DNA of 64,000 nt, taken from Haloechinothrix aidingensis (lineage in GTDB: Bacteria > Actinomycetota > Actinomycetes > Mycobacteriales > Pseudonocardiaceae). The stretch spans positions 62,001 to 126,000 of the forward strand of contig NZ_JACCKD010000001.1 of assembly GCF_013450155.1 (NCBI RefSeq). The letters are read 5' to 3'. Below, in pieces: positions 17,357 to 25,580 of this stretch (positions are counted from its first letter, which is position 1; every line of letters starts with the position of its first letter). Under the pieces are notes generated by a model. The model was not told where the DNA came from and did not search any database. It was given only the letters and a program-made list of their open reading frames with translations. The translations under genes and the position numbers were made by a program.

Positions 17357-17374
17357 ATCGAACTTCCGTTCGAT
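17357..17374 (+). promoter_or_regulatory. Perfect LexA (SOS) box before dnaB
   Basis: ATCGAAC-TTCC-GTTCGAT is a perfect palindrome containing the actinobacterial SOS consensus TCGAAC-N4-GTTCGA. It lies 5 bp before the AGGAGGTG ribosome site and 22 bp before the dnaB start, so bound LexA would block transcription initiation or elongation into dnaB. Confidence 0.8.
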
Positions 17375-17396
17375 AGCACAGGAGGTGCCTGTACCC

Positions 17397-20300
17397 GTGG
17401 CGCTCACCGATGACCGCAGCGCGGACTTCGCCACTTCCGACAGCGGCCCGGGCGGGCCGTCCGGCCATTCCGGGGGCAACGGCTTCGACCGGCAACCGCC
17501 GCAGGACGTGACCGCCGAGCAGTCGGTGCTCGGCGGGATGCTGCTGTCCAAGGACGCGATCGCCGATGTCGTCGAGGTCCTCCGGCCCGAGGACTTCTAC
17601 CGGCCGGCGCACCAGGCTGTCTACGAGTGCGTGCTCGACCTGTACGGGCGTGGCGAGCCTGCCGACCCGATCACGGTGTCCGCCGAGCTCGAACGCAGGG
17701 GCGAGCTGGGGCGCGCGGGCGGCGCCCCGTACCTGCACACCCTGATCGCCACGGTGCCGACCGCGGCCAACGCCGCCTACTACGCCGAGATCGTGTCCAA
17801 CAAGGCCGTGCTGCGCAGGCTGGTCGAGGCGGGCACGCGGATCGTGCAGTTCGGCTACGGGGCATCGGAGACCGCTGGTGACGACGTCAGCGAGATCGTC
17901 GACCGCGCGCAGGCAGCCATCTACGAGGTCACCGAGCGCCGCACGAGCGAGGACTACGTGGCGCTGGAGGAGCTGCTCCAGCCCACCATGGACGAGATCG
18001 ACGCGATCGCATCGCGCGGCGGCCAGGCGGAGGGCATAGCGACGGGCTTCGCCGATCTCGACCACGTCACCAACGGGCTGCACGCCGGGCAGATGGTCAT
18101 CATCGCGGCGCGCCCGGGTGTCGGCAAGGCTCTCGCGCTCTCCACTCCGCTACCGACACCGGACGGTTGGACGACCATGGGTGAGGTCGCCGTCGGTGAC
18201 CAGTTGATCGGCGCCGACGGGCGGCCGACACGGGTTGTCGACGCGACCGACGTGCTGCGCGAGCGGCCGTGTTACGAAGTGGAGTTCTCGGACGGCTCGG
18301 TTCTCGTGGCCGACGCACAGCATCAATGGCTCACTGAGACACGCGCGTCCCGACGCAGCGCTCAGCAGGCGCGTACGGGGTACAACCGCTACAAGAACCA
18401 GCGAACGTTCGCCGAGGTCCGGACGACCAGCGAGATCGCGTCAACCCTTCGCTGTGTGACCGCCGATCGCCGCCTCAACCATTCGGTCATCAACTGCCGA
18501 CCGATGCAACTACCTCAGCGAGACGTCCCCATCCCCCCCTATGTACTCGGGGTGTGGCTCGGTGACGGTCATGCAGCGAGTGCGCGGTTCACAACGGCGG
18601 ATCCGGAGATTACCTGTCACGTAGAAGCCGAGGGCATCGATGTCGTGCCGTGCGGCGATTTGCTGTACCGCCTCTGCTTCCCGGCGCCTGAGCCCGTCAC
18701 CAACACCCGGGAGTGCGTCGTCTGCGGTACGGAGTTCATTCCGCGAACGAGCCAGGTCCGAACCTGCGGTCGCTCGTGCGGAGGCCGGGCCCGATTCATC
18801 TCGCCACCAGTTCCTCCACCAACGTGTCCCGATTGCGGCCGCCCGTCCTCGGGGGGTCGACTGTGCCAGCAATGCCGTCATGAACACGGCACAGTGCAGG
18901 CTGTATTGCGCTCCATGAACGTGTTGGGGAACAAGCACGTCCCGGCTGACTACCTGCGGGGTTCCGAGCAACAGCGTCGTGCCCTCCTGGCCGGCCTCCT
19001 GGACACGGACGGAACGGTGAGCGGCGGTGGTGCTGTTCAGTTCACGACAACCAACCACCGCCTCGCCGAGCAGGCCCGTGAGCTCATCGTCAGCCTCGGC
19101 TACCGTTGCGGCACGGCGACGAAACGCGTGCGCGGCCGGGATGAGAGTTCCTCGATCGCTTATCAGCTCACCTTCAGCACTGAGGACGACGTCTTCCGCC
19201 TGGAACGCAAGCGAATCACACACAAGGAACGTCGCAGGGCCGCCGACACAGCTCGCTCGGACTCACGGTTCATCGTGGATGTTCGACCTATCGCCAGCGA
19301 ACCAGTGCGGTGCGTAGAGGTGGCAGCCGAGGACCACATGTACCTGGCCGGGCGGTCGATGATTCCGACACACAACTCGACGCTGGGGCTGGATTTCGCG
19401 CGGTCGTGCTCGATCAAGCAAGGGATGAGCAGCGTGATCTTCTCGCTCGAGATGGGGCGCACCGAGATCGTCATGCGCATGCTCTCCGCCGAGGCGAAGA
19501 TCCGCCTGCAGGACATGCGCGGTGGCCGGATGAGCGACGACGACTGGACCCGGCTGGCCAGGCGGATGAGCGAGATCAGCGAGGCTCCGCTGTTCATCGA
19601 CGACTCGCCGAACATGACCATGATGGAGATCCGGGCCAAGGCGCGCAGGCTACGGCAGCGGCACGACCTGCAACTGATCGTCGTGGACTACATGCAGCTG
19701 ATGACCTCCGGCAAGCGCGTCGAGTCCCGGCAGCAGGAAGTCTCCGAGTTCTCCAGGCAGCTCAAGCTGCTCGCCAAGGAGCTCGAGGTACCGCTGGTGG
19801 CGATCAGCCAGCTCAACCGTGGTCCGGAACAGCGGACCGACAAGCGCCCCATGCTCGCCGACCTGCGCGAGTCCGGCTGCCTCACGCGCGGTACCCGGAT
19901 ACTGCGCGCCGATACGGGGACGGAAACGACGATCGGTGAGCTACTGGACTCCGGCGAACGCCCGGTGGTCTGGTCGCTCGACGAACGGATGCGTCTTGTG
20001 CCGCGGGCTATGCCGAAGGTGTTTCCCAGCGGCACCAAGGAGGTCTTCCGATTACGGACAACGTCCGGGCGCGAGGTCGAGGCGAGCGCGAATCACCCGT
20101 TCCTCACCGTGGACGGATGGTTGCCCCTCGGGGAGCTCACGGAACGAGATCGGATCGCTGTGCCCCGGAGCGTGCCGGAACCGCTGGAGCAACGGGAACT
20201 CCCGCATCCCGAGATAGTCATGTTGGCGCACCTGATCGGTGACGGGTCCTTCGTTCGCCGACAGCCGATCCGCTATGCCAGCGTCGACGAAGCGAACCTC

Positions 20301-21338
20301 AATGCGGTCAGCGACGCCGCGCAACACTTCGGGGTAACGGCGGTCCGGGACGAGCACGCGAAGGCGCGATGCGTCTCGCTGCGCCTGCCGTCACCGCACC
20401 GGCTCACACACGGTAAGAGGAACCCGATCGCGTCCTGGCTCGACCAACTCGGCCTGTTCGGCCTGCGTAGTCACGAGAAGTTCGTGCCAGACGTTGTCTT
20501 CCAACTGCCCCGTGAACAGATCGCGTTGTTCCTGCACCACCTGTGGGCCACCGACGGATCGGCGCGCTGGGACGACACCGCAGGGCAGGCACGTATCTAC
20601 TACGCCTCGACCAGTAGGAGACTTGTCGACAACGTCTCTCAGCTCCTGCTCCGTGTGGGCGTGCTCAGCCGCATCAAGCGGGTCCACAAGCCGGGCTACC
20701 GCGACGGCTGGCACCTGTACGTCTACGGTGCCGACAACCAGCTGCGGTTCCTGGAGGAGGTTGGTGTGCACGGCGCGCGCGGCTTGGTCGCGCACGAGAT
20801 CGTCCGGAAGCTGCGGTCAATCGTGGGTAACACCAACTCCGATACCGTCCCGCGCGAGGTGTGGGAGAGGGTTCGCACCCTGCTTGCCGCGAGGCAGATG
20901 ACGCACCGAGAGTTCGCCGAGGCCATGAGCTCGCGGTTCTGTGGCTCCACGATGTGGAAGCACGCTCCCAGCCGGTCGCGGCTTGCCCGGGCGGCTGCCG
21001 TGCTCGATGACGCGGAGCTGGATCTGCTCGCGACGAACGACGTGTTCTGGGACGAGATAGCCGAGATCACCAGTCTTGGCCAGCAAGAGGTGTATGACGC
21101 CACGGTCCCCGGAACGAACAACTTCGTCGCCAACGGCGTCGCCGTGCACAACTCGCTGGAGCAGGACGCCGACATCGTGCTGCTGATCAACCGGCCGGAC
21201 GCCAGCGAGCAGGACGACCCTCGTGCGGGCGAGGCCGACCTGATCCTGGCCAAGCACCGCGCGGGACCGACGAGCACGGTGACGGTCGCTCACCAGCTGC
21301 ACTACAGCCGCTTCGCCGACCTCGCCCAGGGCTTCTGA
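17397..21338 (+). CDS. dnaB: Replicative DNA helicase DnaB with two inteins
   Basis: DnaB is the hexameric ATP-driven helicase that unwinds DNA at the fork. The primary product is about 1313 residues; removing two inteins (416 and 425 residues) leaves 472, normal for DnaB. Extein parts are residues 1-244 (N-terminal domain, linker and the start of the ATPase with ARPGVGK), 167 residues beginning STLGLDFA with SLEMG, VDYMQLM and AISQLNRG, and a last 61 residues SLEQDADIVLLINRP...KHRAGP. The first intein splits Walker A between Lys and Ser, the second sits between ESG and SLEQ in a conserved ATPase loop. No active helicase forms until both splice. I chose the GTG at 17397, 9 nt after AGGAGGTG; a GTG at 17385 overlaps the ribosome site. 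A LexA box lies just upstream. Confidence 0.96.
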   Translation: MALTDDRSADFATSDSGPGGPSGHSGGNGFDRQPPQDVTAEQSVLGGMLLSKDAIADVVEVLRPEDFYRPAHQAVYECVLDLYGRGEPADPITVSAELERRGELGRAGGAPYLHTLIATVPTAANAAYYAEIVSNKAVLRRLVEAGTRIVQFGYGASETAGDDVSEIVDRAQAAIYEVTERRTSEDYVALEELLQPTMDEIDAIASRGGQAEGIATGFADLDHVTNGLHAGQMVIIAARPGVGKALALSTPLPTPDGWTTMGEVAVGDQLIGADGRPTRVVDATDVLRERPCYEVEFSDGSVLVADAQHQWLTETRASRRSAQQARTGYNRYKNQRTFAEVRTTSEIASTLRCVTADRRLNHSVINCRPMQLPQRDVPIPPYVLGVWLGDGHAASARFTTADPEITCHVEAEGIDVVPCGDLLYRLCFPAPEPVTNTRECVVCGTEFIPRTSQVRTCGRSCGGRARFISPPVPPPTCPDCGRPSSGGRLCQQCRHEHGTVQAVLRSMNVLGNKHVPADYLRGSEQQRRALLAGLLDTDGTVSGGGAVQFTTTNHRLAEQARELIVSLGYRCGTATKRVRGRDESSSIAYQLTFSTEDDVFRLERKRITHKERRRAADTARSDSRFIVDVRPIASEPVRCVEVAAEDHMYLAGRSMIPTHNSTLGLDFARSCSIKQGMSSVIFSLEMGRTEIVMRMLSAEAKIRLQDMRGGRMSDDDWTRLARRMSEISEAPLFIDDSPNMTMMEIRAKARRLRQRHDLQLIVVDYMQLMTSGKRVESRQQEVSEFSRQLKLLAKELEVPLVAISQLNRGPEQRTDKRPMLADLRESGCLTRGTRILRADTGTETTIGELLDSGERPVVWSLDERMRLVPRAMPKVFPSGTKEVFRLRTTSGREVEASANHPFLTVDGWLPLGELTERDRIAVPRSVPEPLEQRELPHPEIVMLAHLIGDGSFVRRQPIRYASVDEANLNAVSDAAQHFGVTAVRDEHAKARCVSLRLPSPHRLTHGKRNPIASWLDQLGLFGLRSHEKFVPDVVFQLPREQIALFLHHLWATDGSARWDDTAGQARIYYASTSRRLVDNVSQLLLRVGVLSRIKRVHKPGYRDGWHLYVYGADNQLRFLEEVGVHGARGLVAHEIVRKLRSIVGNTNSDTVPREVWERVRTLLAARQMTHREFAEAMSSRFCGSTMWKHAPSRSRLARAAAVLDDAELDLLATNDVFWDEIAEITSLGQQEVYDATVPGTNNFVANGVAVHNSLEQDADIVLLINRPDASEQDDPRAGEADLILAKHRAGPTSTVTVAHQLHYSRFADLAQGF
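18129..19376 (+). mobile_element. Intein 1 of DnaB, class 3, in the Walker A motif
   Basis: This in-frame insert of 416 residues lies between GVGK and ST of the P-loop. It begins with Ala, not Cys or Ser, so canonical class 1 splicing is impossible. It has the class 3 signature: Trp67 next to the block B His65 (AQHQW), Cys395 in block F (VRCVEV), and Thr414 before the terminal His-Asn (PTHN), with Ser as +1 residue. A LAGLIDADG homing endonuclease is present, motif 1 near residue 138 (YVLGVWLGDG) and motif 2 near 285 (ALLAGLLDTDG), both with acidic residues, so it may be active. Between the motifs lie eight Cys in two zinc-ribbon-like sets. Class 3 inteins at this DnaB site are known in mycobacteria. 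Confidence 0.93.
18714..18875 (+). other. Double zinc-ribbon-like segment inside intein 1
   Basis: Intein residues 196-249 hold two four-Cys sets, C-x2-C-x13-C-x3-C and C-x2-C-x9-C-x2-C, separated by a Pro-rich spacer. They sit between the two LAGLIDADG motifs, where extra DNA-binding modules are found in some homing endonucleases. Zinc binding is inferred from spacing only. Confidence 0.65.
19878..21152 (+). mobile_element. Intein 2 of DnaB, class 1, with LAGLIDADG endonuclease
   Basis: This in-frame insert of 425 residues lies between RESG and SLEQ. It has the canonical set: Cys1 (CLTRGT), block B with ANHPFLT (His73), C-terminal His-Asn (VAVHN) and Ser at +1. The endonuclease motifs are MLAHLIGDGSF near residue 115 and FLHHLWATDGS near 218, both with their acidic residue, so homing may be possible. 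Block F reads EVYDATVPGTNNFVANG. Inteins at this DnaB site are known in mycobacteria. The two inteins differ in class and sequence and were acquired separately. Confidence 0.94.
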
Positions 21339-21485
21339 CCACGTTTCCCCTCTCGCACACACGGTGCAGCGGCGGGCGGTCACGATGCCCCCGGACTTCG
21401 TTGCGAAAAGCGGTCCCATTCCGGACGTTCTTGGCATAGGCTCGCGTTGACACGTTGCGTTTCGGCGTGAAGGGGAGCGAACGCC

Positions 21486-22484
21486 ATGACAGCTGTAGCG
21501 GAGAAGGACGAGTTCCTGTCCCAGGCCGACTCGTACCGGCACGAGTTGCTCGCGCACTGCTACCGGATGCTCGGGTCGGTCTACGACGCCGAGGATCTCG
21601 TGCAGGACACGTACCTGCGGGCGTGGCGGTCGTACGGGTCGTTCGAGGGGCGTTCGTCCGTGCGCACCTGGCTCTACCGGATCGCGACGAACACCTGCCT
21701 GACCGCGTTGGAGTCGCGTAACCGCCGTCCCCTGCCGACCGGCCTCGGCGGCCCCAGTCCGGAGCCGGAAACCGAGCTGTCCGAACGCACGGAAGTGCCG
21801 TGGCTGGAGCCGCTGCCGGACGATGCCATCGACTCCGACGGAGCCGATCCCGCCGCGGTGGCCGTCTCCAGGGAAAGCGTGCGCCTGGCGCTCGTCGCCG
21901 CCCTGCAGCACCTGCCACCACGCCAGCGGGCCGTGCTGATCCTGCGGGATGTGCTGAAGTGGCGCGCCGCCGAGGTCGCCGACCTGCTGGACATCTCCAC
22001 AGCCGCGGTGAACAGTTCCCTGCAACGTGCCCGTGCGCAGCTGGCCAAGGTCGCTCCCGATCTGGACAGCAAGCCGGAGCCACTCAGCCCCGAACAGCGC
22101 GACCTACTCGACCGGTACGTCACCGCGTTCGAGATGAAGGACATCAACGAGATCGTCTCGCTGTTCACCTCGGAGGCGGTATGGGAGATGCCGCCGTACC
22201 CCGAGTGGTTCGTCGGCGCCGAGAACATCGGCAGGGTGATCGACTCCCAGTGCCCGGCCGGGCCCGACGACATGCGGCTGATCCGCACCAACTCGAACGG
22301 CCGGCCGGCGTTCGGCGTGTACATGCGCGACGCCACGGACGGGGCTTTCCACCCCTTCCAGATCCAGGTGCTCGAGTTCTCCGGGGAGGCCGTCGGGCAC
22401 GTGGTGACGTTCTTCGACCTGAGGCTGTTCGAGACGTTCGGGCTGCCCGAGGTGTACCCGGCCGACGGTTCGGCCGGAGGGTGA
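21486..22484 (+). CDS. ECF sigma factor of the SigG type with SnoaL-like C-terminus
   Basis: This is an alternative sigma factor of about 332 residues. Region 2 (residues 15-90) has HELLAHCYRMLGSVYDAEDLVQDTYLRAW and region 4 (about 135-190) has LQHLPPRQRAVLILRDVLKWRAAEVADLL. The C-terminal 120 residues form a SnoaL/NTF2-like domain (DRYVTAFEMKDINEIVSLFTSEAVWEMPPYPEWFVG, quoted in part), as in the mycobacterial SigG/SigJ-type ECF groups, where the domain replaces a separate anti-sigma factor and senses a ligand. The ATG follows AGGGGAGC. The sequence CGTTGCGTTTCG upstream (21453-21464) also occurs upstream of the LCP gene, suggesting common control. Confidence 0.93.
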   Translation: MTAVAEKDEFLSQADSYRHELLAHCYRMLGSVYDAEDLVQDTYLRAWRSYGSFEGRSSVRTWLYRIATNTCLTALESRNRRPLPTGLGGPSPEPETELSERTEVPWLEPLPDDAIDSDGADPAAVAVSRESVRLALVAALQHLPPRQRAVLILRDVLKWRAAEVADLLDISTAAVNSSLQRARAQLAKVAPDLDSKPEPLSPEQRDLLDRYVTAFEMKDINEIVSLFTSEAVWEMPPYPEWFVGAENIGRVIDSQCPAGPDDMRLIRTNSNGRPAFGVYMRDATDGAFHPFQIQVLEFSGEAVGHVVTFFDLRLFETFGLPEVYPADGSAGG

Positions 22485-22544
22485 TCCCGCGCGACCCGCG
22501 CACCACTGACCGGCCCTCCGGGCCGCCGGACCGATAACGATTCG

Positions 22545-22600
22545 CCTGAACCGTTGCGTTTCGAACCGTTCGGCCGATAAGCCCGGTTCACGAACCGTCC
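22545..22600 (+). promoter_or_regulatory. GAACCGT repeats and a shared motif before the LCP gene
   Basis: Two direct copies of GAACCGTT lie 15-16 nt apart (starting at about 22548 and 22564), with a third GAACCGT near 22593. The first copy runs into CGTTGCGTTTCG (22552-22563), which is also found before the ECF sigma gene at 21453-21464. They may be ECF-type promoter parts. Confidence 0.35.
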
Positions 22601-22652
22601 CGCGCGCCCGTCGAAGCCGACCGGGTGCGCCACGAGCACGGAAGGTCCGGGC

Positions 22653-23738
22653 ATGGCCGAACGCGCATCCACCGACAGCGACAACGACGGCACCGAGCGG
22701 CCGAAGCCCCGCAAGCGCCTTCGCCGGACCCGCAGGGTCGCGCTCGTCCTGGTCGCCATCCTGCTGGTGCTCGGCGGTGGTGCCGCCGGTGGGCTATACC
22801 TGATCAGCGAGAACCTTGCCGGAAACGTGGAACGGGTGCCCTCGGTGTTCGACGAGCTCGACCCGGACGAACGGCCCGAGCCTGCCGAAGGGTCCGACGA
22901 CGGGGCCCGCACGTTCCTGCTGGCCGGGATCGACTCCCGGTCCACAGAGCCCACGACGGGGGGAGAAGCCACCGGCTCGTCGGCCCTCGACGGGGGTGCG
23001 CGCAGCGACGCCATCGTGGTGGTGCGCCTCGAGGCGGACGGCGAGAGCGCGACGGTGGTCTCGATCCCGCGGGACTCCTGGGTTCCCGTTCCGGGACACG
23101 GGCACACGAAGATCAACGCGGCCTTCGCCCACGGTGGTCCCGGCCTGCTCGTGCACGCCCTGGAGGAGCTGACCGAGGTGCGCATCGACCATTTCGCGGT
23201 CATCGACTTCGCGGGGTTCGAAGGCATGACCGACGCGGTGGGCGGTATCGAGGTGGAGGTCGAGTCGGCGACGAGCTACGAGGGAGTGGAGTTCGAGGCC
23301 GGTGTCAACCATCTCGGCGGGGAGGAAGCCCTCGCCTACGTTCGCCAGCGAAAGGACCTTCCACACGGGGACCTGGACCGGGTACGGCGGCACCAGAGGG
23401 CGCTGCGCGCGCTGCTCGGCGAGGCCATGTCCGGCGAGACGATGCGCAGCCCCACGCGCGCCTACGAGCTGCTGGACACGGTGTCCCGGTGGGTCAGTGT
23501 CGACGACACCCTGACCAACAGCAGGCTGCGCTCGCTCGTGCTGGAGCTGCGATCGTTGCGCTCGCACAACGTGACCTTCTTGACCGCCCCGGTGGCCGGT
23601 ACCGGCAGGGAGGGAGAGCAGTCGGTCGTCTACCTCGACCAGCAACGTGGTTCCCGGTTGTGGAGCGCGCTGCGCGAGGGCCGTATCGACGCCTATGCCA
23701 GCGCCAACCCGGACGACGTGCTCGGCGGCGTCCCCTGA
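22653..23738 (+). CDS. LytR-CpsA-Psr (LCP) family cell-wall ligase
   Basis: LCP proteins transfer polyprenyl-linked glycans such as arabinogalactan to peptidoglycan on the outer face of the membrane. The protein of 361 residues has a basic cytoplasmic tail, one membrane span (about 29-51) and the LCP domain. Conserved parts include FLLAGIDSRS, GARSDAIVVVRL (metal-binding Asp), VSIPRDSWVPVPG, TKINAAFAHGG and YVRQRKDLPHGDLDRVRRHQR with the two Arg that bind pyrophosphate. The ATG lies after GGTCCGGGC, a weak ribosome site. It may be in the regulon of the ECF sigma gene just before it. Confidence 0.94.
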   Translation: MAERASTDSDNDGTERPKPRKRLRRTRRVALVLVAILLVLGGGAAGGLYLISENLAGNVERVPSVFDELDPDERPEPAEGSDDGARTFLLAGIDSRSTEPTTGGEATGSSALDGGARSDAIVVVRLEADGESATVVSIPRDSWVPVPGHGHTKINAAFAHGGPGLLVHALEELTEVRIDHFAVIDFAGFEGMTDAVGGIEVEVESATSYEGVEFEAGVNHLGGEEALAYVRQRKDLPHGDLDRVRRHQRALRALLGEAMSGETMRSPTRAYELLDTVSRWVSVDDTLTNSRLRSLVLELRSLRSHNVTFLTAPVAGTGREGEQSVVYLDQQRGSRLWSALREGRIDAYASANPDDVLGGVP

Positions 23739-23877
23739 TCGCCTGCGAGCCGCTCACCCGGACGCGCGAGACCGGCTCGCTGCCGCGGCCCGCACCGGCC
23801 ACCATCGGCGTAACCAGCCGGCCCGCTGGGTACCCCGGCAGTAGCCGGATCCGAATCGACGAGGAGGTGCGACGGTC

Positions 23878-24363
23878 GTGACTCCGAAGGAACGCATCAC
23901 CGGCGCGTTGAACGGCGCTGACCGCGATGCCACCGGGAAGGCCCTGCAGGACACGCTGGTCGAGCTGGTCGACCTGCACCTGTCGGCCAAGCAGGCACAC
24001 TGGAACGTGGTCGGGCGGTTCTTCCGCGATGTCCATCTCCAGCTCGACGAGCTCGTGACCACCGCGCGGGACTACGCGGACAGTGTCGCCGAGCGCAGCG
24101 CCGCCCTCGGTGTGCCGCCGGACGGGCGGTCCGGCACCGTGGCCGGGGAGTCGAACCTGCCGAAGCTCGACGCGGGTTGGCATGCCGACCGGGACGTCGT
24201 CGAGTACATCGTGCGGTGCCTGGAGACGACCATTCACCGGCTGCGCGCGCGGATCGACGAGACCGACAAGACCGACCAGGTCACCCAGGACCTGCTGATC
24301 GCGCTCGCCGCCAAGCTGGAGGAGTCGCACTGGATGTGGCAGGCCCAGCTGGCGGATAGCTGA
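23878..24363 (+). CDS. dps: Dps-family DNA-binding ferritin-like protein
   Basis: Dps proteins form 12-subunit shells that oxidise and store iron with peroxide and protect DNA. The 161-residue protein contains the ferroxidase signature LHLSAKQAHWNVVGRFFRDVHLQLDEL (His, Asp and Glu ligands between two subunits). The C-terminal helix is LAAKLEESHWMWQAQLAD. Its N-terminal tail is short. The GTG start follows a perfect AGGAGGTG with 8 nt spacing. It stands alone between LCP and the dioxygenase gene. Confidence 0.95.
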   Translation: MTPKERITGALNGADRDATGKALQDTLVELVDLHLSAKQAHWNVVGRFFRDVHLQLDELVTTARDYADSVAERSAALGVPPDGRSGTVAGESNLPKLDAGWHADRDVVEYIVRCLETTIHRLRARIDETDKTDQVTQDLLIALAAKLEESHWMWQAQLADS

Positions 24364-24394
24364 CGAGTCCCTCCGGGTGAGCCCGAGCACGGTG

Positions 24395-24420
24395 TATAGT
24401 TGTAGTTGAATCTTCAACTA
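24395..24420 (+). promoter_or_regulatory. -10 element and perfect palindromic operator of the dioxygenase gene
   Basis: A -10 hexamer TATAGT lies at 24395-24400, followed by a perfect 18-bp palindrome TAGTTGAA-TC-TTCAACTA at 24403-24420. The palindrome covers the expected transcription start and directly touches the ribosome site. The form TTGAA-N2-TTCAA resembles operators of MarR/DUF24-type regulators, but no such gene is next to it. Confidence 0.7.
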
Positions 24421-24431
24421 AGGAGCTGGTG

Positions 24432-25211
24432 ATGGTTCCGCACCGCATGCCCGTGCTCTACCTCAGCCACGGAGCACCCCCGCTCGCCGAGGACGCCACC
24501 TGGAAGGCCGAGCTGGCCGCCTGGTCCGCGCGGCTACCCCGGCCGCGCGCGATCCTGATGATCTCCGCGCACTGGGAGGAGGCACCGCTGACGATCGGTA
24601 CGACCACGACCCGGCCGCTGGTGTACGACTTCTGGGGCTTCCCGGAACGCTTCTACCGGGTGACCTACCCGGCCCCCGGTGCGCCCGAGCTCGCCGACCG
24701 CGTCCGCGAGCTGGTCGGGGGTGCGCACGCGGTGCGTGACGCGCCCGACAGGGGACTCGATCATGGCGCGTACGTGCCGCTGGTGGAGATGTTCCCGGAC
24801 GCCGACGTGCCCGTGCTGCAGGTGTCCATGCCCACGCTCGACCCGAGCGCGCTGCACGCGGTGGGCGAGCGCCTGGCACCGCTGCGCGAGGAGGGCGTGC
24901 TGATCGTCGGCAGTGGCTTCTTCACCCACAACCTCAGCCGCATCGACATGGGCGGCAGCAGCGACGTCGCCCCGCCGAGCTGGTCTGCCGAGTTCGACGA
25001 GTGGGGAGCCGAGGCGCTGCACGCCGGTGACGTGGACAGTCTGCTGGATTTCCTGCACACCGCCCCGGCGCCGGGGCTGGCGCATCCGAGCACCGAACAC
25101 TTCGCCCCGCTGTTCGTCTCGCTCGGAGCAGCCTCGGACAGCGCGTCGGCGACGACCACCGTGGACGGCTACTGGTACGGGCTGGCCAAACGCTCCGTGC
25201 AGTTCAGCTGA
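24432..25211 (+). CDS. DODA-type class III extradiol ring-cleavage dioxygenase
   Basis: This is a LigB-superfamily enzyme of about 259 residues related to YgiD and plant 4,5-DOPA dioxygenase, which open catechol-type rings. The likely metal ligands are His13 (YLSHGAPP) and His47 (ISAHWEE), with His111 (DHGAYVPL) and His166 (FFTHNLS) also conserved in the family. The physiological substrate is unknown; a role in quinone or catechol detoxification is common. The ATG at 24432 is 7 nt after AAGGAG; a GTG one codon upstream is possible. A palindromic operator overlaps the promoter, so the gene is probably induced by a small aromatic compound. Confidence 0.9.
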   Translation: MVPHRMPVLYLSHGAPPLAEDATWKAELAAWSARLPRPRAILMISAHWEEAPLTIGTTTTRPLVYDFWGFPERFYRVTYPAPGAPELADRVRELVGGAHAVRDAPDRGLDHGAYVPLVEMFPDADVPVLQVSMPTLDPSALHAVGERLAPLREEGVLIVGSGFFTHNLSRIDMGGSSDVAPPSWSAEFDEWGAEALHAGDVDSLLDFLHTAPAPGLAHPSTEHFAPLFVSLGAASDSASATTTVDGYWYGLAKRSVQFS

Positions 25212-25265
25212 GCGGCCGTCCGGCCGGTCGGTCAACGCGATCCGGTTCAGCAGGCGCTAGGTCGC

Positions 25266-25484
25266 TTAGCTCCCTTTGTCATCGAGGCCCTTCGCCGCCA
25301 GCGCCTCGCCGAGGATGGCGATCGCCTTGGGGCCAACGCCGTGGATGGCCAGCAGCTCCTTCTTCGAATGGTCGGCCACCCGCTGCAGGCTGGTGATGCC
25401 ATTGAGGGAGAGTTCGCGGGCGGCCGTCTTGCCGATCTCGTCCGGGAGATCCCCGACCGGACGCACGTCGGGTGTGGCGGCCAT
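25266..25484 (-). CDS. Small helix-hairpin-helix protein
   Basis: This 72-residue protein reads like the helix-hairpin-helix module of the RNA polymerase alpha C-terminal domain. The core ARELSLNGITSLQRVADHSKKEL is followed by the hairpin LLAIHGVGPKAIAIL. Such small proteins are common in actinobacteria and have no known function; they may bind DNA or a partner protein. The ATG follows GGAAGGA at good spacing. It ends 54 bp from the convergent dioxygenase gene. Confidence 0.82.
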   Translation of the reverse strand: MAATPDVRPVGDLPDEIGKTAARELSLNGITSLQRVADHSKKELLAIHGVGPKAIAILGEALAAKGLDDKGS

Positions 25485-25580
25485 ACCGTGTCCTTCCGGT
25501 CAGTCGAGCGTGAACGCCAGACTAGCGACGGCGGGTGGTCCGAGCAACCGGACGAAACACGACAAGCCGAGCAGCACCAC

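Noticed and set aside
16866..17413. Small open frames in the rplI-dnaB gap
   Set aside because: Composition and lack of ribosome sites argue against genes; the region holds DnaA and LexA sites instead.
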